64,000 bases of DNA, taken from positions 203,383 to 267,382 of the forward strand of contig RXJR01000003.1 of the NCBI GenBank assembly GCA_003963305.1, in the 5' to 3' direction. Under the pieces are notes generated by a model. The model saw only the letters and a program-made list of their open reading frames with translations. It made no database searches and was not told where the DNA came from. Source of the stretch: Candidatus Melainabacteria bacterium. Lineage in GTDB: Bacteria > Cyanobacteriota > Vampirovibrionia > Obscuribacterales > Obscuribacteraceae. How positions within the stretch are numbered: position 1 is the stretch's first letter; every line of letters starts with the position of its first letter. Positions 42,138 through 49,883 of this stretch are shown one piece after another. Both the position numbers and the translations under genes were made by a program.

Positions 42138-43471
42138 GACTATCGGTGGTTTCGCTATCCGCTCTGTTGCTGATTGGGGCACAAGGAGCAAGTGCTTTTC
42201 CGACGATATCGAAAGAACGATTCGTCAAACAGTTCAATAAAGAAAAAGCTCCGCCGCCTCTAGTGATTCGGGATAAGTGGGCAGTCCTCATTGGTTTGAC
42301 GAAATACCGGGATTCGAAAATTGCGACCGTTCGTGAAACGACACCTAATCTGGCTATCCTCTCAAAGATTATAAAAGACCCAAATGCCGGTCGTTTCGTC
42401 GACGATCACATAACCACTTTGTTTGATGTGCAGGCGACCAAAAAGTACTCTCAATACTTACTGACCGAAGGATGGCTGATTAAAAAGGCTTTGCCTAACG
42501 ACTTGATACTGATTTACGTTTGTGGGCGCGCTTCATTTACCACCGACGATGCCATTCTCTGCACTTACGATACGGTGGCGGGCTCGCCAATTGCGACGGG
42601 GCTTTCCCTGACTGAACTTTTGACTGAAATACACCGGCGCACCCAGAGCAAAAACATCATCTGTGTCACTGATCTCGCGCCACTCAATCCGGAAGCCGGG
42701 GCGCCCCGACCGCTCTGGCAGAACATGGCGAATGCCGCCAGGGTGACAATTCTCGCTTCGAACCTGCCCGGACAACCGAGCTATCAGTCGAATGACATGG
42801 GTACGACTTTGTTTACTCATTATTTCGTCGAGGGTCTGAAGACGAACAATGGCGCAATGAACTTCGATTCGGTCGCCAAATATGTTTGCCAGAGTACGGA
42901 AACTGGTGCCAGGGAAACTGGCAGGGAGCAGCATCCTCAGTATGCGCTGCTGAATGAGAATCATGAGTTGGGAGCTGTGGCTATTGGGGTTCCGGTCAAG
43001 GCCAATCCGCACGAGCAGAGTCGACTTGCTTTCGGTCATCCGATTGACCAGCTGGCACTGACTCGCCCCGATCTTCTGGTCAGGGCCGGAAGCGTTCCGC
43101 CTTCCGCGCCAGCCGCAGAAGAAGGTGCAAAGGAGCTGCACAAAAAGCCCGCTGCTCCTGACCCCGACGATGATGACGATGACGTCCAGGACATAGACTA
43201 CTCAGCCTATATGGACAAGATGAAAAAGGATATCCAGGCCAAGTGGAAGCCGCCTAAGGGTATCGAGCAGCGACGGGTCGGTGTGACCTTCAGAATCAAC
43301 CGGGACGGTTCGATTGTGGATGGCACGGTGGTCGAGTCAAGTGGAGTGGAAGCAATTGACCAATCGGCCCTTGAAGCTTTGAAAGACGCGAGCCCGATTG
43401 ACCCCTTGCCAAAAGGGGCTCCGCGATCCGTCGAAATCCGCTACAGGTTTGATTGGAAGGTCACGCAGTAG
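42125..43471 (+). CDS. Exported caspase-fold pseudo-protease with TonB-C-like domain
   Basis: The 448-residue protein has a signal peptide (cut near QGASAF), a caspase/C14-like domain (about 50-290) and a C-terminal TonB-C-like domain (about 358-448; MDKMKKDIQAKWKPPKG, NRDGSIVDGTVVESSGVEAI). Core strands are visible: KWAVLIGLTKYRD, LILIYVCGRAS, NIICVTDLAP. At the site where active enzymes have SGHG it reads CGRA (Arg135), and where they have DACxSG it reads DLAPL (183-187), so both catalytic residues appear lost. An Asp-rich linker (DPDDDDDDVQ) joins the two domains. It begins inside the 3' end of the methyltransferase gene, so expression is probably coupled. A binding or scaffold role is likelier than proteolysis. 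Confidence 0.8.
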   Translation: MSIVRLSVVSLSALLLIGAQGASAFPTISKERFVKQFNKEKAPPPLVIRDKWAVLIGLTKYRDSKIATVRETTPNLAILSKIIKDPNAGRFVDDHITTLFDVQATKKYSQYLLTEGWLIKKALPNDLILIYVCGRASFTTDDAILCTYDTVAGSPIATGLSLTELLTEIHRRTQSKNIICVTDLAPLNPEAGAPRPLWQNMANAARVTILASNLPGQPSYQSNDMGTTLFTHYFVEGLKTNNGAMNFDSVAKYVCQSTETGARETGREQHPQYALLNENHELGAVAIGVPVKANPHEQSRLAFGHPIDQLALTRPDLLVRAGSVPPSAPAAEEGAKELHKKPAAPDPDDDDDDVQDIDYSAYMDKMKKDIQAKWKPPKGIEQRRVGVTFRINRDGSIVDGTVVESSGVEAIDQSALEALKDASPIDPLPKGAPRSVEIRYRFDWKVTQ

Positions 43472-43832
43472 GTTTTAAACTGATATCGCTTAAAAAACGA
43501 CCCTGAGTGACGGAAAATTGAATATATGGGAGTCTCGGGCTTTTGCAAGGTCTCATTTTGAAAACGGATTTCCCGCGGCGGTTTCAGCCCCTGTCTGCTA
43601 CAAATTTGAGTAGGTTGAAAAGTCTGTGAATGGCTAGTCTGTCTGGGTGTGACTGCTTTAATAAACCACTACGTATTAACCACATAGACGCTCTTACGCC
43701 CCAGACGTATATTGGTATCAAGCTCAAAGGTTGAAATAACTGGCAAGCCCCCTGACGAAATTGACGGCGCGACCGCCAGTTACCAAAACGAACCAGAATC
43801 CCCTGTCTGGCTAGGAGTAATCAAGAATCATT
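43472..43832. other. 361-bp region without a recognised gene
   Basis: Neither strand holds a convincing gene. Its right part carries the TAACTGGC/GCCAGTTA inverted repeat described separately. No terminator with a T-run and no tRNA-like fold was found. It separates the caspase-like gene from two small genes and probably holds their promoter. Confidence 0.5.
43737..43782 (+). ncRNA. Possible structured leader upstream of two small genes
   Basis: TAACTGGC (43737-43744) pairs perfectly with GCCAGTTA (43775-43782), closing a 30-base loop that contains a further GGCG/CGCC mini-stem (43766-43777, overlapping the outer arm). The element ends 50 bp before the ATG at 43833. I do not recognise it as a known riboswitch class. 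Confidence 0.35.
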
Positions 43833-44201
43833 ATGGTCCACGATAAACCCGCCGAAGGAAAAGGCGAAAGCCAAGAGCAGCAGCAACTCAATGCAGCGGC
43901 TACAGAAGCAACCAATCGTTTGAATGCAGAAGTGCAAAAGTCACCAAACGTTGCCAGAACCAATGATGCTGCCAATGTCGCGGACAGAGTCTTAATCGCA
44001 GACAACAGTGCTGGCGATGCTAAATACGCAGAAGTGGCTAACTACGCGAAATTCGCCGACCCCGTGAGCCGAATGCCTGAGTCTGATCGGTTCAACATAG
44101 GAACACAAGCGAACGTCAAAGATGTAATGGCTCAGTTTGACTATCTATATCCAAACAACCGTGCCTTCAATCAAAGTGTGAATGACGTCCTTCGAGTATG
44201 A
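43833..44201 (+). CDS. Hypothetical 122-residue protein
   Basis: The protein is hydrophilic, rich in Ala, Asn, Gln and Asp, and largely helical (QLNAAATEATNRLNAEVQKS, YAEVANYAKFADPV), ending FNQSVNDVLRV. It has no signal peptide and no family I recognise. AGGAG is present but 15 bases before the ATG, which is unusually far, so the start is not firm. Its stop codon overlaps the ATG of the next small gene (ATGA), which strongly supports both being real and cotranslated. Confidence 0.65.
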   Translation: MVHDKPAEGKGESQEQQQLNAAATEATNRLNAEVQKSPNVARTNDAANVADRVLIADNSAGDAKYAEVANYAKFADPVSRMPESDRFNIGTQANVKDVMAQFDYLYPNNRAFNQSVNDVLRV

Positions 44202-44401
44202 GTCGAAAGAACGTAGATAAATCTGGTGAAGACCGTGATGACAAGAATCCTTGCCATCAGCAGGCTCCAACCGAAAGTGAGACACCCACTTCCTGGTCGA
44301 ATAAGCAGGTAAGGCTGGACTTCTGCCTCGACGAAAAAGGTCCGAACGCAGCCAAGAAGTTCAACGACTTGATTGCCAAGACGCTCAAACTGCAAGAGTG
44401 A
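44198..44401 (+). CDS. Hypothetical 67-residue protein coupled to the preceding gene
   Basis: This small, charged protein starts in the ATGA overlap with the previous gene. The N-terminal half is polar (SRKNVDKSGEDRDDKNPC); the second half, RLDFCLDEKGPNAAKKFNDL, looks folded and ends in an amphipathic helix (IAKTLKLQE). No known family. A good hairpin terminator follows 31 bp after the stop, so the two small genes appear to form a separate transcription unit. Confidence 0.62.
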   Translation: MSRKNVDKSGEDRDDKNPCHQQAPTESETPTSWSNKQVRLDFCLDEKGPNAAKKFNDLIAKTLKLQE

Positions 44402-44431
44402 TCTGAGCAGATTAACAATTGTTCCATCTCG

Positions 44432-44464
44432 AAACCTGCTCAAGAAGCGGGTTTTTGCGTTTTC
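44432..44464 (+). terminator. Intrinsic terminator after the small gene pair
   Basis: AAACCTGCT (44432-44440) pairs with AGCGGGTTT (44446-44454) around the loop CAAGA (one T-G wobble), and is followed by TTGCGTTTT. It lies between the two-gene unit and rpsT. Confidence 0.8.
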
Positions 44465-44570
44465 TGGTGTTTTTGAAATAGGGTTAAACGCTCCGCCCGG
44501 CAACCTTTGAAGCTGCATGTGATAAACTACACAGCTTGTATCGTCATTCCTAAAACGTCGGAAATTTATC

Positions 44571-44840
44571 GTGCCTAATATCAAATCAGCTATTAAACGC
44601 GTCGAAGTCGCAGAAAGAAATCGTCAACGCAACAAATCCTGGAAGTCGGCAGTGCGCACTGTTCGCAATGAAGTTGCTGCCTCAGTCAAGAGCGGTGACC
44701 CCGCAAAAGCATCCACAGCTCTCGGCAACGCTTATCAAGTTATCGATAAGGCTGTCAGCAAAGGCATCCTCCACAAAAATGCAGCGGCTCGCAAAAAATC
44801 GAGAATGGCTGGTGAAGTTCTCAAACTAAGCAGCAAGTAG
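44571..44840 (+). CDS. rpsT: 30S ribosomal protein S20
   Basis: The 89-residue, strongly basic, helical protein matches bS20: PNIKSAIKRVEVAERNRQRN at the start and the conserved ILHKNAAARKKSRM near the end. It binds 16S rRNA and stabilises the small subunit early in assembly. The start codon is GTG (44571); S20 often uses a non-ATG start, which relates to its translational autoregulation in other bacteria. It lies just upstream of the mur genes with a 44-bp gap, so it may be the first gene of that transcription unit. Confidence 0.96.
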   Translation: MPNIKSAIKRVEVAERNRQRNKSWKSAVRTVRNEVAASVKSGDPAKASTALGNAYQVIDKAVSKGILHKNAAARKKSRMAGEVLKLSSK

Positions 44841-44884
44841 CACTCACATTCTTTGTGGCGGGTTCTTGTGGCTGAGGGCTTAAG

Positions 44885-46354
44885 TTGGAAATAGATGCGG
44901 CATCCTGCGCTCAAACGCAGCACGAACAGTCCGTTGGGCAAACTCCGATCAAATTCGACCTGGATAAAATAGACGGTCCGATCCATTTCATTGGCATCGG
45001 CGGTATAGGAATGTCGGCGATCGCGCGACTGCTATTAGGCAAGGGCAGGGCGGTTTCAGGGTCAGACAAATCGGCGTCATCGATTACAGAAGAACTCGAA
45101 GCTCTCGGCGCTAAGATTTTCATTGGACATCAGGCTTCCAACGTCAAGGATGCTGGTGCGCTGGTGGTCTCGACGGCGATTCAGACCGATAACCCTGAAT
45201 ATGCGTTTGCTCAAGAACGAAATTTGCCGATATGTCATCGGTCCGACCTTTTGTCGATGCTGAGCAAATCGTCCAAGCTCATCGCTATTTCCGGCACGCA
45301 CGGTAAAACGACGACAACCGGCATGGTCGGTCAGATTTTGCTCGATTGTCGTGTCGATCCCTCTATTGTGGTCGGCGGCATTTTCGACCGTATCGGCTCT
45401 AACGCGCATCTGGGAAAGAGTGAGTACTTTGTCGCAGAAGCTGACGAGAGCGACAGAACCCATGCCCAGGTGACTTCATATATTTCTGTTTTGACGAACA
45501 TCGAAGCTGACCATCTGGAGAATTATCCTGGAGGGCTCAAGCAGATTCGTGACGTTATGGCATCGTTTGCCAACGGTTCTTCATTCGCTGTAGTCATTTG
45601 CGGTGATGATGAGGGCTGTCGCGCCGTCATGCCGGCTATTGATAAGCGCATGGTTGTATACGGTAAGAGAGGCGGTGGCGCTTACGACTACTCGTATGAG
45701 AGTCTGCCTGGCTTCGGAATGAAAGTGTTCAAGAAAGATACGCTACTGGGAACAGTGGAGTTGTCTGTTCCGGGCGAGCACAACAAGTCTAATGCGCTTG
45801 CTGCAATGGTTGTGGCTTTCGAGATGGGTCAGGAGTTCGACCCGGTGGCGGAGTCAATTGCCACGTTCAGCGGAGTTGACCGTCGCTTTCAGATTATCGG
45901 CGAGCACAATCAGATAGTCGTGGTTGATGACTACGCGCACCATCCTACTGAAGTAGTTGCTCTTCTGCAGGCTGCTCGCCAGTATATTCAAGGGCGCAAA
46001 GAGCTGAAGCGCACCGTTGCAATTTTTCAGCCGCACCAACCGGGGCGGTTGCGTGACTTGTGGAACGAGTTTTGCGGAGCTTTCGCCAACGCAGACGTCC
46101 TCTTCGTCGCCGACGTTTATGTGGCACGCGGAAAAGGCATTGAGAACATCACGTCGGAGCGCTTTTGCAAGGAAGTAAAGCATCCCGGAGCCATTTATCT
46201 AAATGGGCCTACCGAGACTTTGACTGAGAAAGTGGCAGCACATCTGGTGCCTGGCGATCTTGTCATAACGATTGGTGCCGGCGACATCACAAACATGGGT
46301 CCAGCGCTCGTTAAGCACCTGGTGCAAGGTCACTCGAATGGAAGCACAAAGTAA
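44885..46354 (+). CDS. murC: UDP-N-acetylmuramate--L-alanine ligase
   Basis: The 489-residue protein shows the MurC pattern: FIGIGGIGMSAIARLLLGKG (Rossmann loop), the ATP-binding GTHGKTTTTGM, AEADESDRT, and DDYAHHPTEV near the C-terminal domain. It adds L-alanine to UDP-MurNAc, the first peptide step of peptidoglycan synthesis in the cytoplasm. It starts at a TTG (44885) with GAGGG six bases upstream. The murB start lies inside its last 17 bases, so the two are coupled. Confidence 0.96.
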   Translation: MEIDAASCAQTQHEQSVGQTPIKFDLDKIDGPIHFIGIGGIGMSAIARLLLGKGRAVSGSDKSASSITEELEALGAKIFIGHQASNVKDAGALVVSTAIQTDNPEYAFAQERNLPICHRSDLLSMLSKSSKLIAISGTHGKTTTTGMVGQILLDCRVDPSIVVGGIFDRIGSNAHLGKSEYFVAEADESDRTHAQVTSYISVLTNIEADHLENYPGGLKQIRDVMASFANGSSFAVVICGDDEGCRAVMPAIDKRMVVYGKRGGGAYDYSYESLPGFGMKVFKKDTLLGTVELSVPGEHNKSNALAAMVVAFEMGQEFDPVAESIATFSGVDRRFQIIGEHNQIVVVDDYAHHPTEVVALLQAARQYIQGRKELKRTVAIFQPHQPGRLRDLWNEFCGAFANADVLFVADVYVARGKGIENITSERFCKEVKHPGAIYLNGPTETLTEKVAAHLVPGDLVITIGAGDITNMGPALVKHLVQGHSNGSTK

Positions 46355-47240
46355 CGTACCGCTCTGGCGTTACACGACCTTGAAGATAGGTGGGGAGGCG
46401 GCTAGCTTCTATCAGCCTGAATCTATTGATGAATTAGTCGAATTGATGGAAACGTTGAAGAAGCAAGGACAACCGTGGTTTGTTCTGGGCGGCGGATCTA
46501 ACTTGCTCGTTTCTTCTAAAGGGGTTGAGGGAAGCGTAATCCGTACTGCTCACATGAAGCGTATGGAAAATCCAGAACCAAACGTCATCGTTGCCGATGC
46601 TGGGGCGAGATTGCCTCATTTGGCTCGCTTTGCGGCTTCCAAAGGTCTGTCTGGCTTTGAATTCTCAGTCGGCATTCCCGGCACCGTGGGTGGAGGCGTC
46701 ATCATGAATGCCGGTGCCCACGGCAGTTGCATGTCCAACTTAATCGAGACGGTGACGATATTCGACACCGAGAAAGAAGAGATTATTACCCTGGCGAATG
46801 ATGAGATTGGTTTTGTATATAGAAGATGCAATCTTGATCCGGCTAAGCACGTTGTTCTCTCTGCTCGCTTCAGGCTCACTGACGAACGACCTGATGTAAT
46901 CGAAGCCAATATCAAGCACAACGAAGAATATCGCTGGAAGACTCAGCCGCTTGGTTGGCCCAATGCCGGCAGCACCTTCAAAAATCCAGAACCGACCAGA
47001 GGTGCAGGTCTGCTTCTCGATCAGTCCGGCGCCAAGCAGCTCAAGGAAGGAAATGCTGCGGTTTCGGCAGTGCATGCCAATTTCGTCATTAACATGGGCG
47101 GCGCTACATCTGATGAAGTAACAACATTGCTCAGGCGCATGCAAGATACTGTTTATGACAATTTCGATATCCGTTTGCATCCAGAGTGGAAAATAGTCGG
47201 CGATTTTACAAACTCTGAACGAGAAGTTTTCGAGTCTTAG
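46338..47240 (+). CDS. murB: UDP-N-acetylenolpyruvoylglucosamine reductase
   Basis: The 300-residue FAD enzyme matches MurB: TTLKIGGEA, WFVLGGGSNLLVS, FEFSVGIPGTVGGGVIMNAG, and the catalytic-serine segment NAGSTFKNPE; the C-terminal HPEWKIVGDF carries the family's late Glu. It reduces UDP-GlcNAc-enolpyruvate to UDP-MurNAc using NADPH. The start was placed at the ATG at 46338, with AAGGT upstream; the frame is open to 46272 but those residues read through murC. Order murC-murB is common in Gram-positive-like and cyanobacterial arrangements. Confidence 0.95.
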   Translation: MEAQSNVPLWRYTTLKIGGEAASFYQPESIDELVELMETLKKQGQPWFVLGGGSNLLVSSKGVEGSVIRTAHMKRMENPEPNVIVADAGARLPHLARFAASKGLSGFEFSVGIPGTVGGGVIMNAGAHGSCMSNLIETVTIFDTEKEEIITLANDEIGFVYRRCNLDPAKHVVLSARFRLTDERPDVIEANIKHNEEYRWKTQPLGWPNAGSTFKNPEPTRGAGLLLDQSGAKQLKEGNAAVSAVHANFVINMGGATSDEVTTLLRRMQDTVYDNFDIRLHPEWKIVGDFTNSEREVFES

Positions 47241-47329
47241 CAATTGAAAATGCGGCAAGCTAACTGCTTCACGCTATGATTTGTTGTGGCGGTGCGATTG
47301 CATCGTGATGCGCTATCAAGTTTCAAAGT

Positions 47330-48175
47330 GTGAGTTCTATCGTGGTCACTATGACGCAAAGCGAGACACAATCAGGCGTTGAGCTAGTGCCCATCAACTC
47401 GGTTCGATACGGCGATAAAGGCGACGTCGTTTTGATGATGCACGGTTGGGGGCTCAACCTCGATTCCATGCGGATTCTGGGTGAGCTGCTCGGTAAGTGG
47501 AATCAAGTCATCATTGTTGACTTGCCGGGATTCGGCAAATCTCCAAAACCTGATGCCGACTGGGATACGATTCAATATGCGGAACGCATGGCGAAGTATA
47601 TCGACGAACAAAATATATCGCCGGCACATCTGATCGGACATTCTTTCGGTGGACGTGTTGCAATTCGTATGGCCAGCCGCTTTCCTGAGAAGGTGAAAAG
47701 CGTCGTTTTGATTAATGCTCATGGACTGCAGCGTCAACTGACCGGGCAGAGAAAATTTAAGTCGATGAGAACGAAGTTCCTGTCTAAGACTTGCAAATTT
47801 ATCGATGGAATATTCGGCACGAAAACCTACCAGAACTGGTTTACGCCGAAGTATGCATCTCGAGATTATTTGAATGCGGGACCGCTCAAAAACATAATGG
47901 TCAAAGCGGTGACGGAAGACGTCACGCCCGATGCCCTGAAAGTGAAGGCGCCAACTTTCATGCTCTACGGCGAGAAAGATGATGAAACGCCTGTTGAATT
48001 CGGTGAGCGATACAAGAGCCTGATCAAAAACTCGCAACTGGTCGTTTTGCCTGGCAAAGACCACTTTCCGTTCATGGATGAAGGTGCGCATCTTTGCGCC
48101 AGCTATATTTTGAAATTTTTCCGCAGTCTTGATGCAGAGGGAGTTTCGTCCAATCAGGCGGGGAACGTGAAGTGA
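47330..48175 (+). CDS. Alpha/beta hydrolase
   Basis: The 281-residue protein is an alpha/beta-fold hydrolase with MMHGWGLNLDSM (oxyanion side), nucleophile elbow GHSFGG, and the late Asp/His positions in YGEKDDETP and GKDHFPF. The substrate is unknown; similar hydrolases act on esters or amides. It sits between murB and murF, and its stop overlaps the GTG start of murF (GTGA), so it is coexpressed with cell-wall genes and may act on a wall precursor or lipid. The start is uncertain: a GTG at 47330 or the ATG at 47351. Confidence 0.87.
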   Translation: MSSIVVTMTQSETQSGVELVPINSVRYGDKGDVVLMMHGWGLNLDSMRILGELLGKWNQVIIVDLPGFGKSPKPDADWDTIQYAERMAKYIDEQNISPAHLIGHSFGGRVAIRMASRFPEKVKSVVLINAHGLQRQLTGQRKFKSMRTKFLSKTCKFIDGIFGTKTYQNWFTPKYASRDYLNAGPLKNIMVKAVTEDVTPDALKVKAPTFMLYGEKDDETPVEFGERYKSLIKNSQLVVLPGKDHFPFMDEGAHLCASYILKFFRSLDAEGVSSNQAGNVK

Positions 48176-49875
48176 ACACTCTCGCCGGCGTCGTCTGTTT
48201 GATCATTTGTACTGTATGTTCTTTCTACTTCTTCTACAGAAGGGGCTTGCGCTACCTGCAATTTCTGCAGCAGGAAGATTATGAGTCGGGACGCTTTGTA
48301 GACTGGCTGATGCAGCGCAAAGCTTTTGATAAGCGCGGAAGTTTGACCAGCGCTGTTGGCATTGCCTTGAACTTTATTTTGCCGCTCTCGTTTTCGTTAG
48401 AAATCGGTCTCAATATCGCTATCGCCCTGGGGCTCAGTTATGTTGCCGGTTTGGAAGAAGACCCACGCGCAGTCGGCAAGCTCGCTCTGAAGATGACAGA
48501 TCGGGCCAAACGCATTTTCAATTTGACTTGCACGATTTATTTCATCAGTTTGTTGGTGCTGCTCTTCTATTTCGCGCATGACTTCACCGATGCCGGTTTT
48601 GCCAAGCTGACGATGAGCACGTTCTGGTTGATTCAGGTATTTGCATTTTTCGCTGAACCGCTGATTTTGATTCTGGCAAATGCGCTGCTCGATCCTTATG
48701 AAAAGGACTTGCAGGAGGGTTTTGCTAACGAGGCTCGAAAGATTCTCAGCACCGTGCATCCTTTTGTAATCGGCATTACGGGAAGTTACGGTAAGACGAG
48801 CAGCAAGGTTATTCTCACTGACATATTGAACACAGTCAGTCCGACATTCACCACTCCGCGCAGCATCAATAGCTATATGGGCGTGACGCGCGAGATTCGT
48901 GAGCGCATGAAACCGCAGCACAAGTATGCTGTTATTGAGATGGGCGCGTACTATACGGGCTCAATTAAACGCATGTGTTCACTGACTCCGCCGAACGCTG
49001 CTCTGGTCACCGCGGTTGGTGCCATGCATCTGGAGCGTTTCGGCTCGCAGGAGAATGTATTCAAAGCAAAGTCTGAGCTGCCTGAGGCTCTGCCCGGTGA
49101 CGGTGTGCTGGTCATTAACGGTGATTATGACTATTGCCGAAAGATGGGCGAGAATCACAAGGACAAGCGTGTTTTTGTCTACGGACTGGATGAGACGAAA
49201 GGTCCGGTCGACGCCTTGATGTACGATATCGAGCCGACCGAGAAAGGCACGAATTTTGCCATTCGCTGGCAGGGGAAAGTTTATACCGGTTCTACCTCAT
49301 TGCTTGGTCGACCGATGCTGTCAAATGCCCTTGGAACATTCACGATGGCTTGTGTATTGGGATTGAATCCTGAACTTGTGCTGGCTGTGATTAAGAATGT
49401 AAAAACGGAATCGAACCGCCTCGAACCTCAGCGTGCGGCGATAGCCTCGCTGCAGGCGGTACGGAATGGCAAGCCGCCTCGAGATGGGAACGTATTGCGC
49501 TTGAACGACGCCTATAACTCTAATCCACAGGGTTTCAATGGTGCGCTGGAAGTATTGAATCGTGTCAAGGGCGGCAGGAAAATTCTGGTCACTCCAGGCA
49601 TGATTGAACTCGGCGACAAGCAGTTTGAAGAGAACAAGAACTGCGCCAGGAATGCTGCGGCGTTCTGTGATCTCGTTGTTGTCGTAGGTTCGACCAACAA
49701 AGAAGCGCTCGTCGAGGGCTTGAAAGAAGGTGGGCTCAAAGACGAAAAACTGAAGCTGGTTACAAGCATGCGCGAGGCTCTGAATTTCCTGGCCGAAGAT
49801 TTTTGTCTCGATGGTGACGTTGTTTTGATTGAAAATGACCTGCCTGACCTTTACGAATCTGTCCCGACCTTTTAG
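48172..49875 (+). CDS. MurF-type Mur ligase with N-terminal membrane segments
   Basis: The 567-residue protein has about 190 residues of hydrophobic helices before a Mur-ligase core: ITGSYGKTSSKVILTDIL (ATP loop), VIEMGAYYTGSIKRM, AVGAMHLERFG and the MurF-like NDAYNSNPQGF. It is expected to add D-Ala-D-Ala to the UDP-MurNAc-tripeptide. The location before ddl (which makes D-Ala-D-Ala) supports this. The membrane segment is unusual for classic MurF; similar membrane-linked versions occur in some cyanobacteria-like lineages, though a related Mur-ligase activity (for example a MurT-like or amide ligase) cannot be excluded. GTG start within the stop of the hydrolase gene. Confidence 0.82.
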   Translation: MNTLAGVVCLIICTVCSFYFFYRRGLRYLQFLQQEDYESGRFVDWLMQRKAFDKRGSLTSAVGIALNFILPLSFSLEIGLNIAIALGLSYVAGLEEDPRAVGKLALKMTDRAKRIFNLTCTIYFISLLVLLFYFAHDFTDAGFAKLTMSTFWLIQVFAFFAEPLILILANALLDPYEKDLQEGFANEARKILSTVHPFVIGITGSYGKTSSKVILTDILNTVSPTFTTPRSINSYMGVTREIRERMKPQHKYAVIEMGAYYTGSIKRMCSLTPPNAALVTAVGAMHLERFGSQENVFKAKSELPEALPGDGVLVINGDYDYCRKMGENHKDKRVFVYGLDETKGPVDALMYDIEPTEKGTNFAIRWQGKVYTGSTSLLGRPMLSNALGTFTMACVLGLNPELVLAVIKNVKTESNRLEPQRAAIASLQAVRNGKPPRDGNVLRLNDAYNSNPQGFNGALEVLNRVKGGRKILVTPGMIELGDKQFEENKNCARNAAAFCDLVVVVGSTNKEALVEGLKEGGLKDEKLKLVTSMREALNFLAEDFCLDGDVVLIENDLPDLYESVPTF

Positions 49876-49883
49876 AGAGAAGT

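Noticed and set aside
43472..43832. tRNA or known riboswitch in the gap after the caspase-like gene
   Set aside because: No cloverleaf with a T-arm was found, and the stem-loop does not match riboswitch cores that I could recall.
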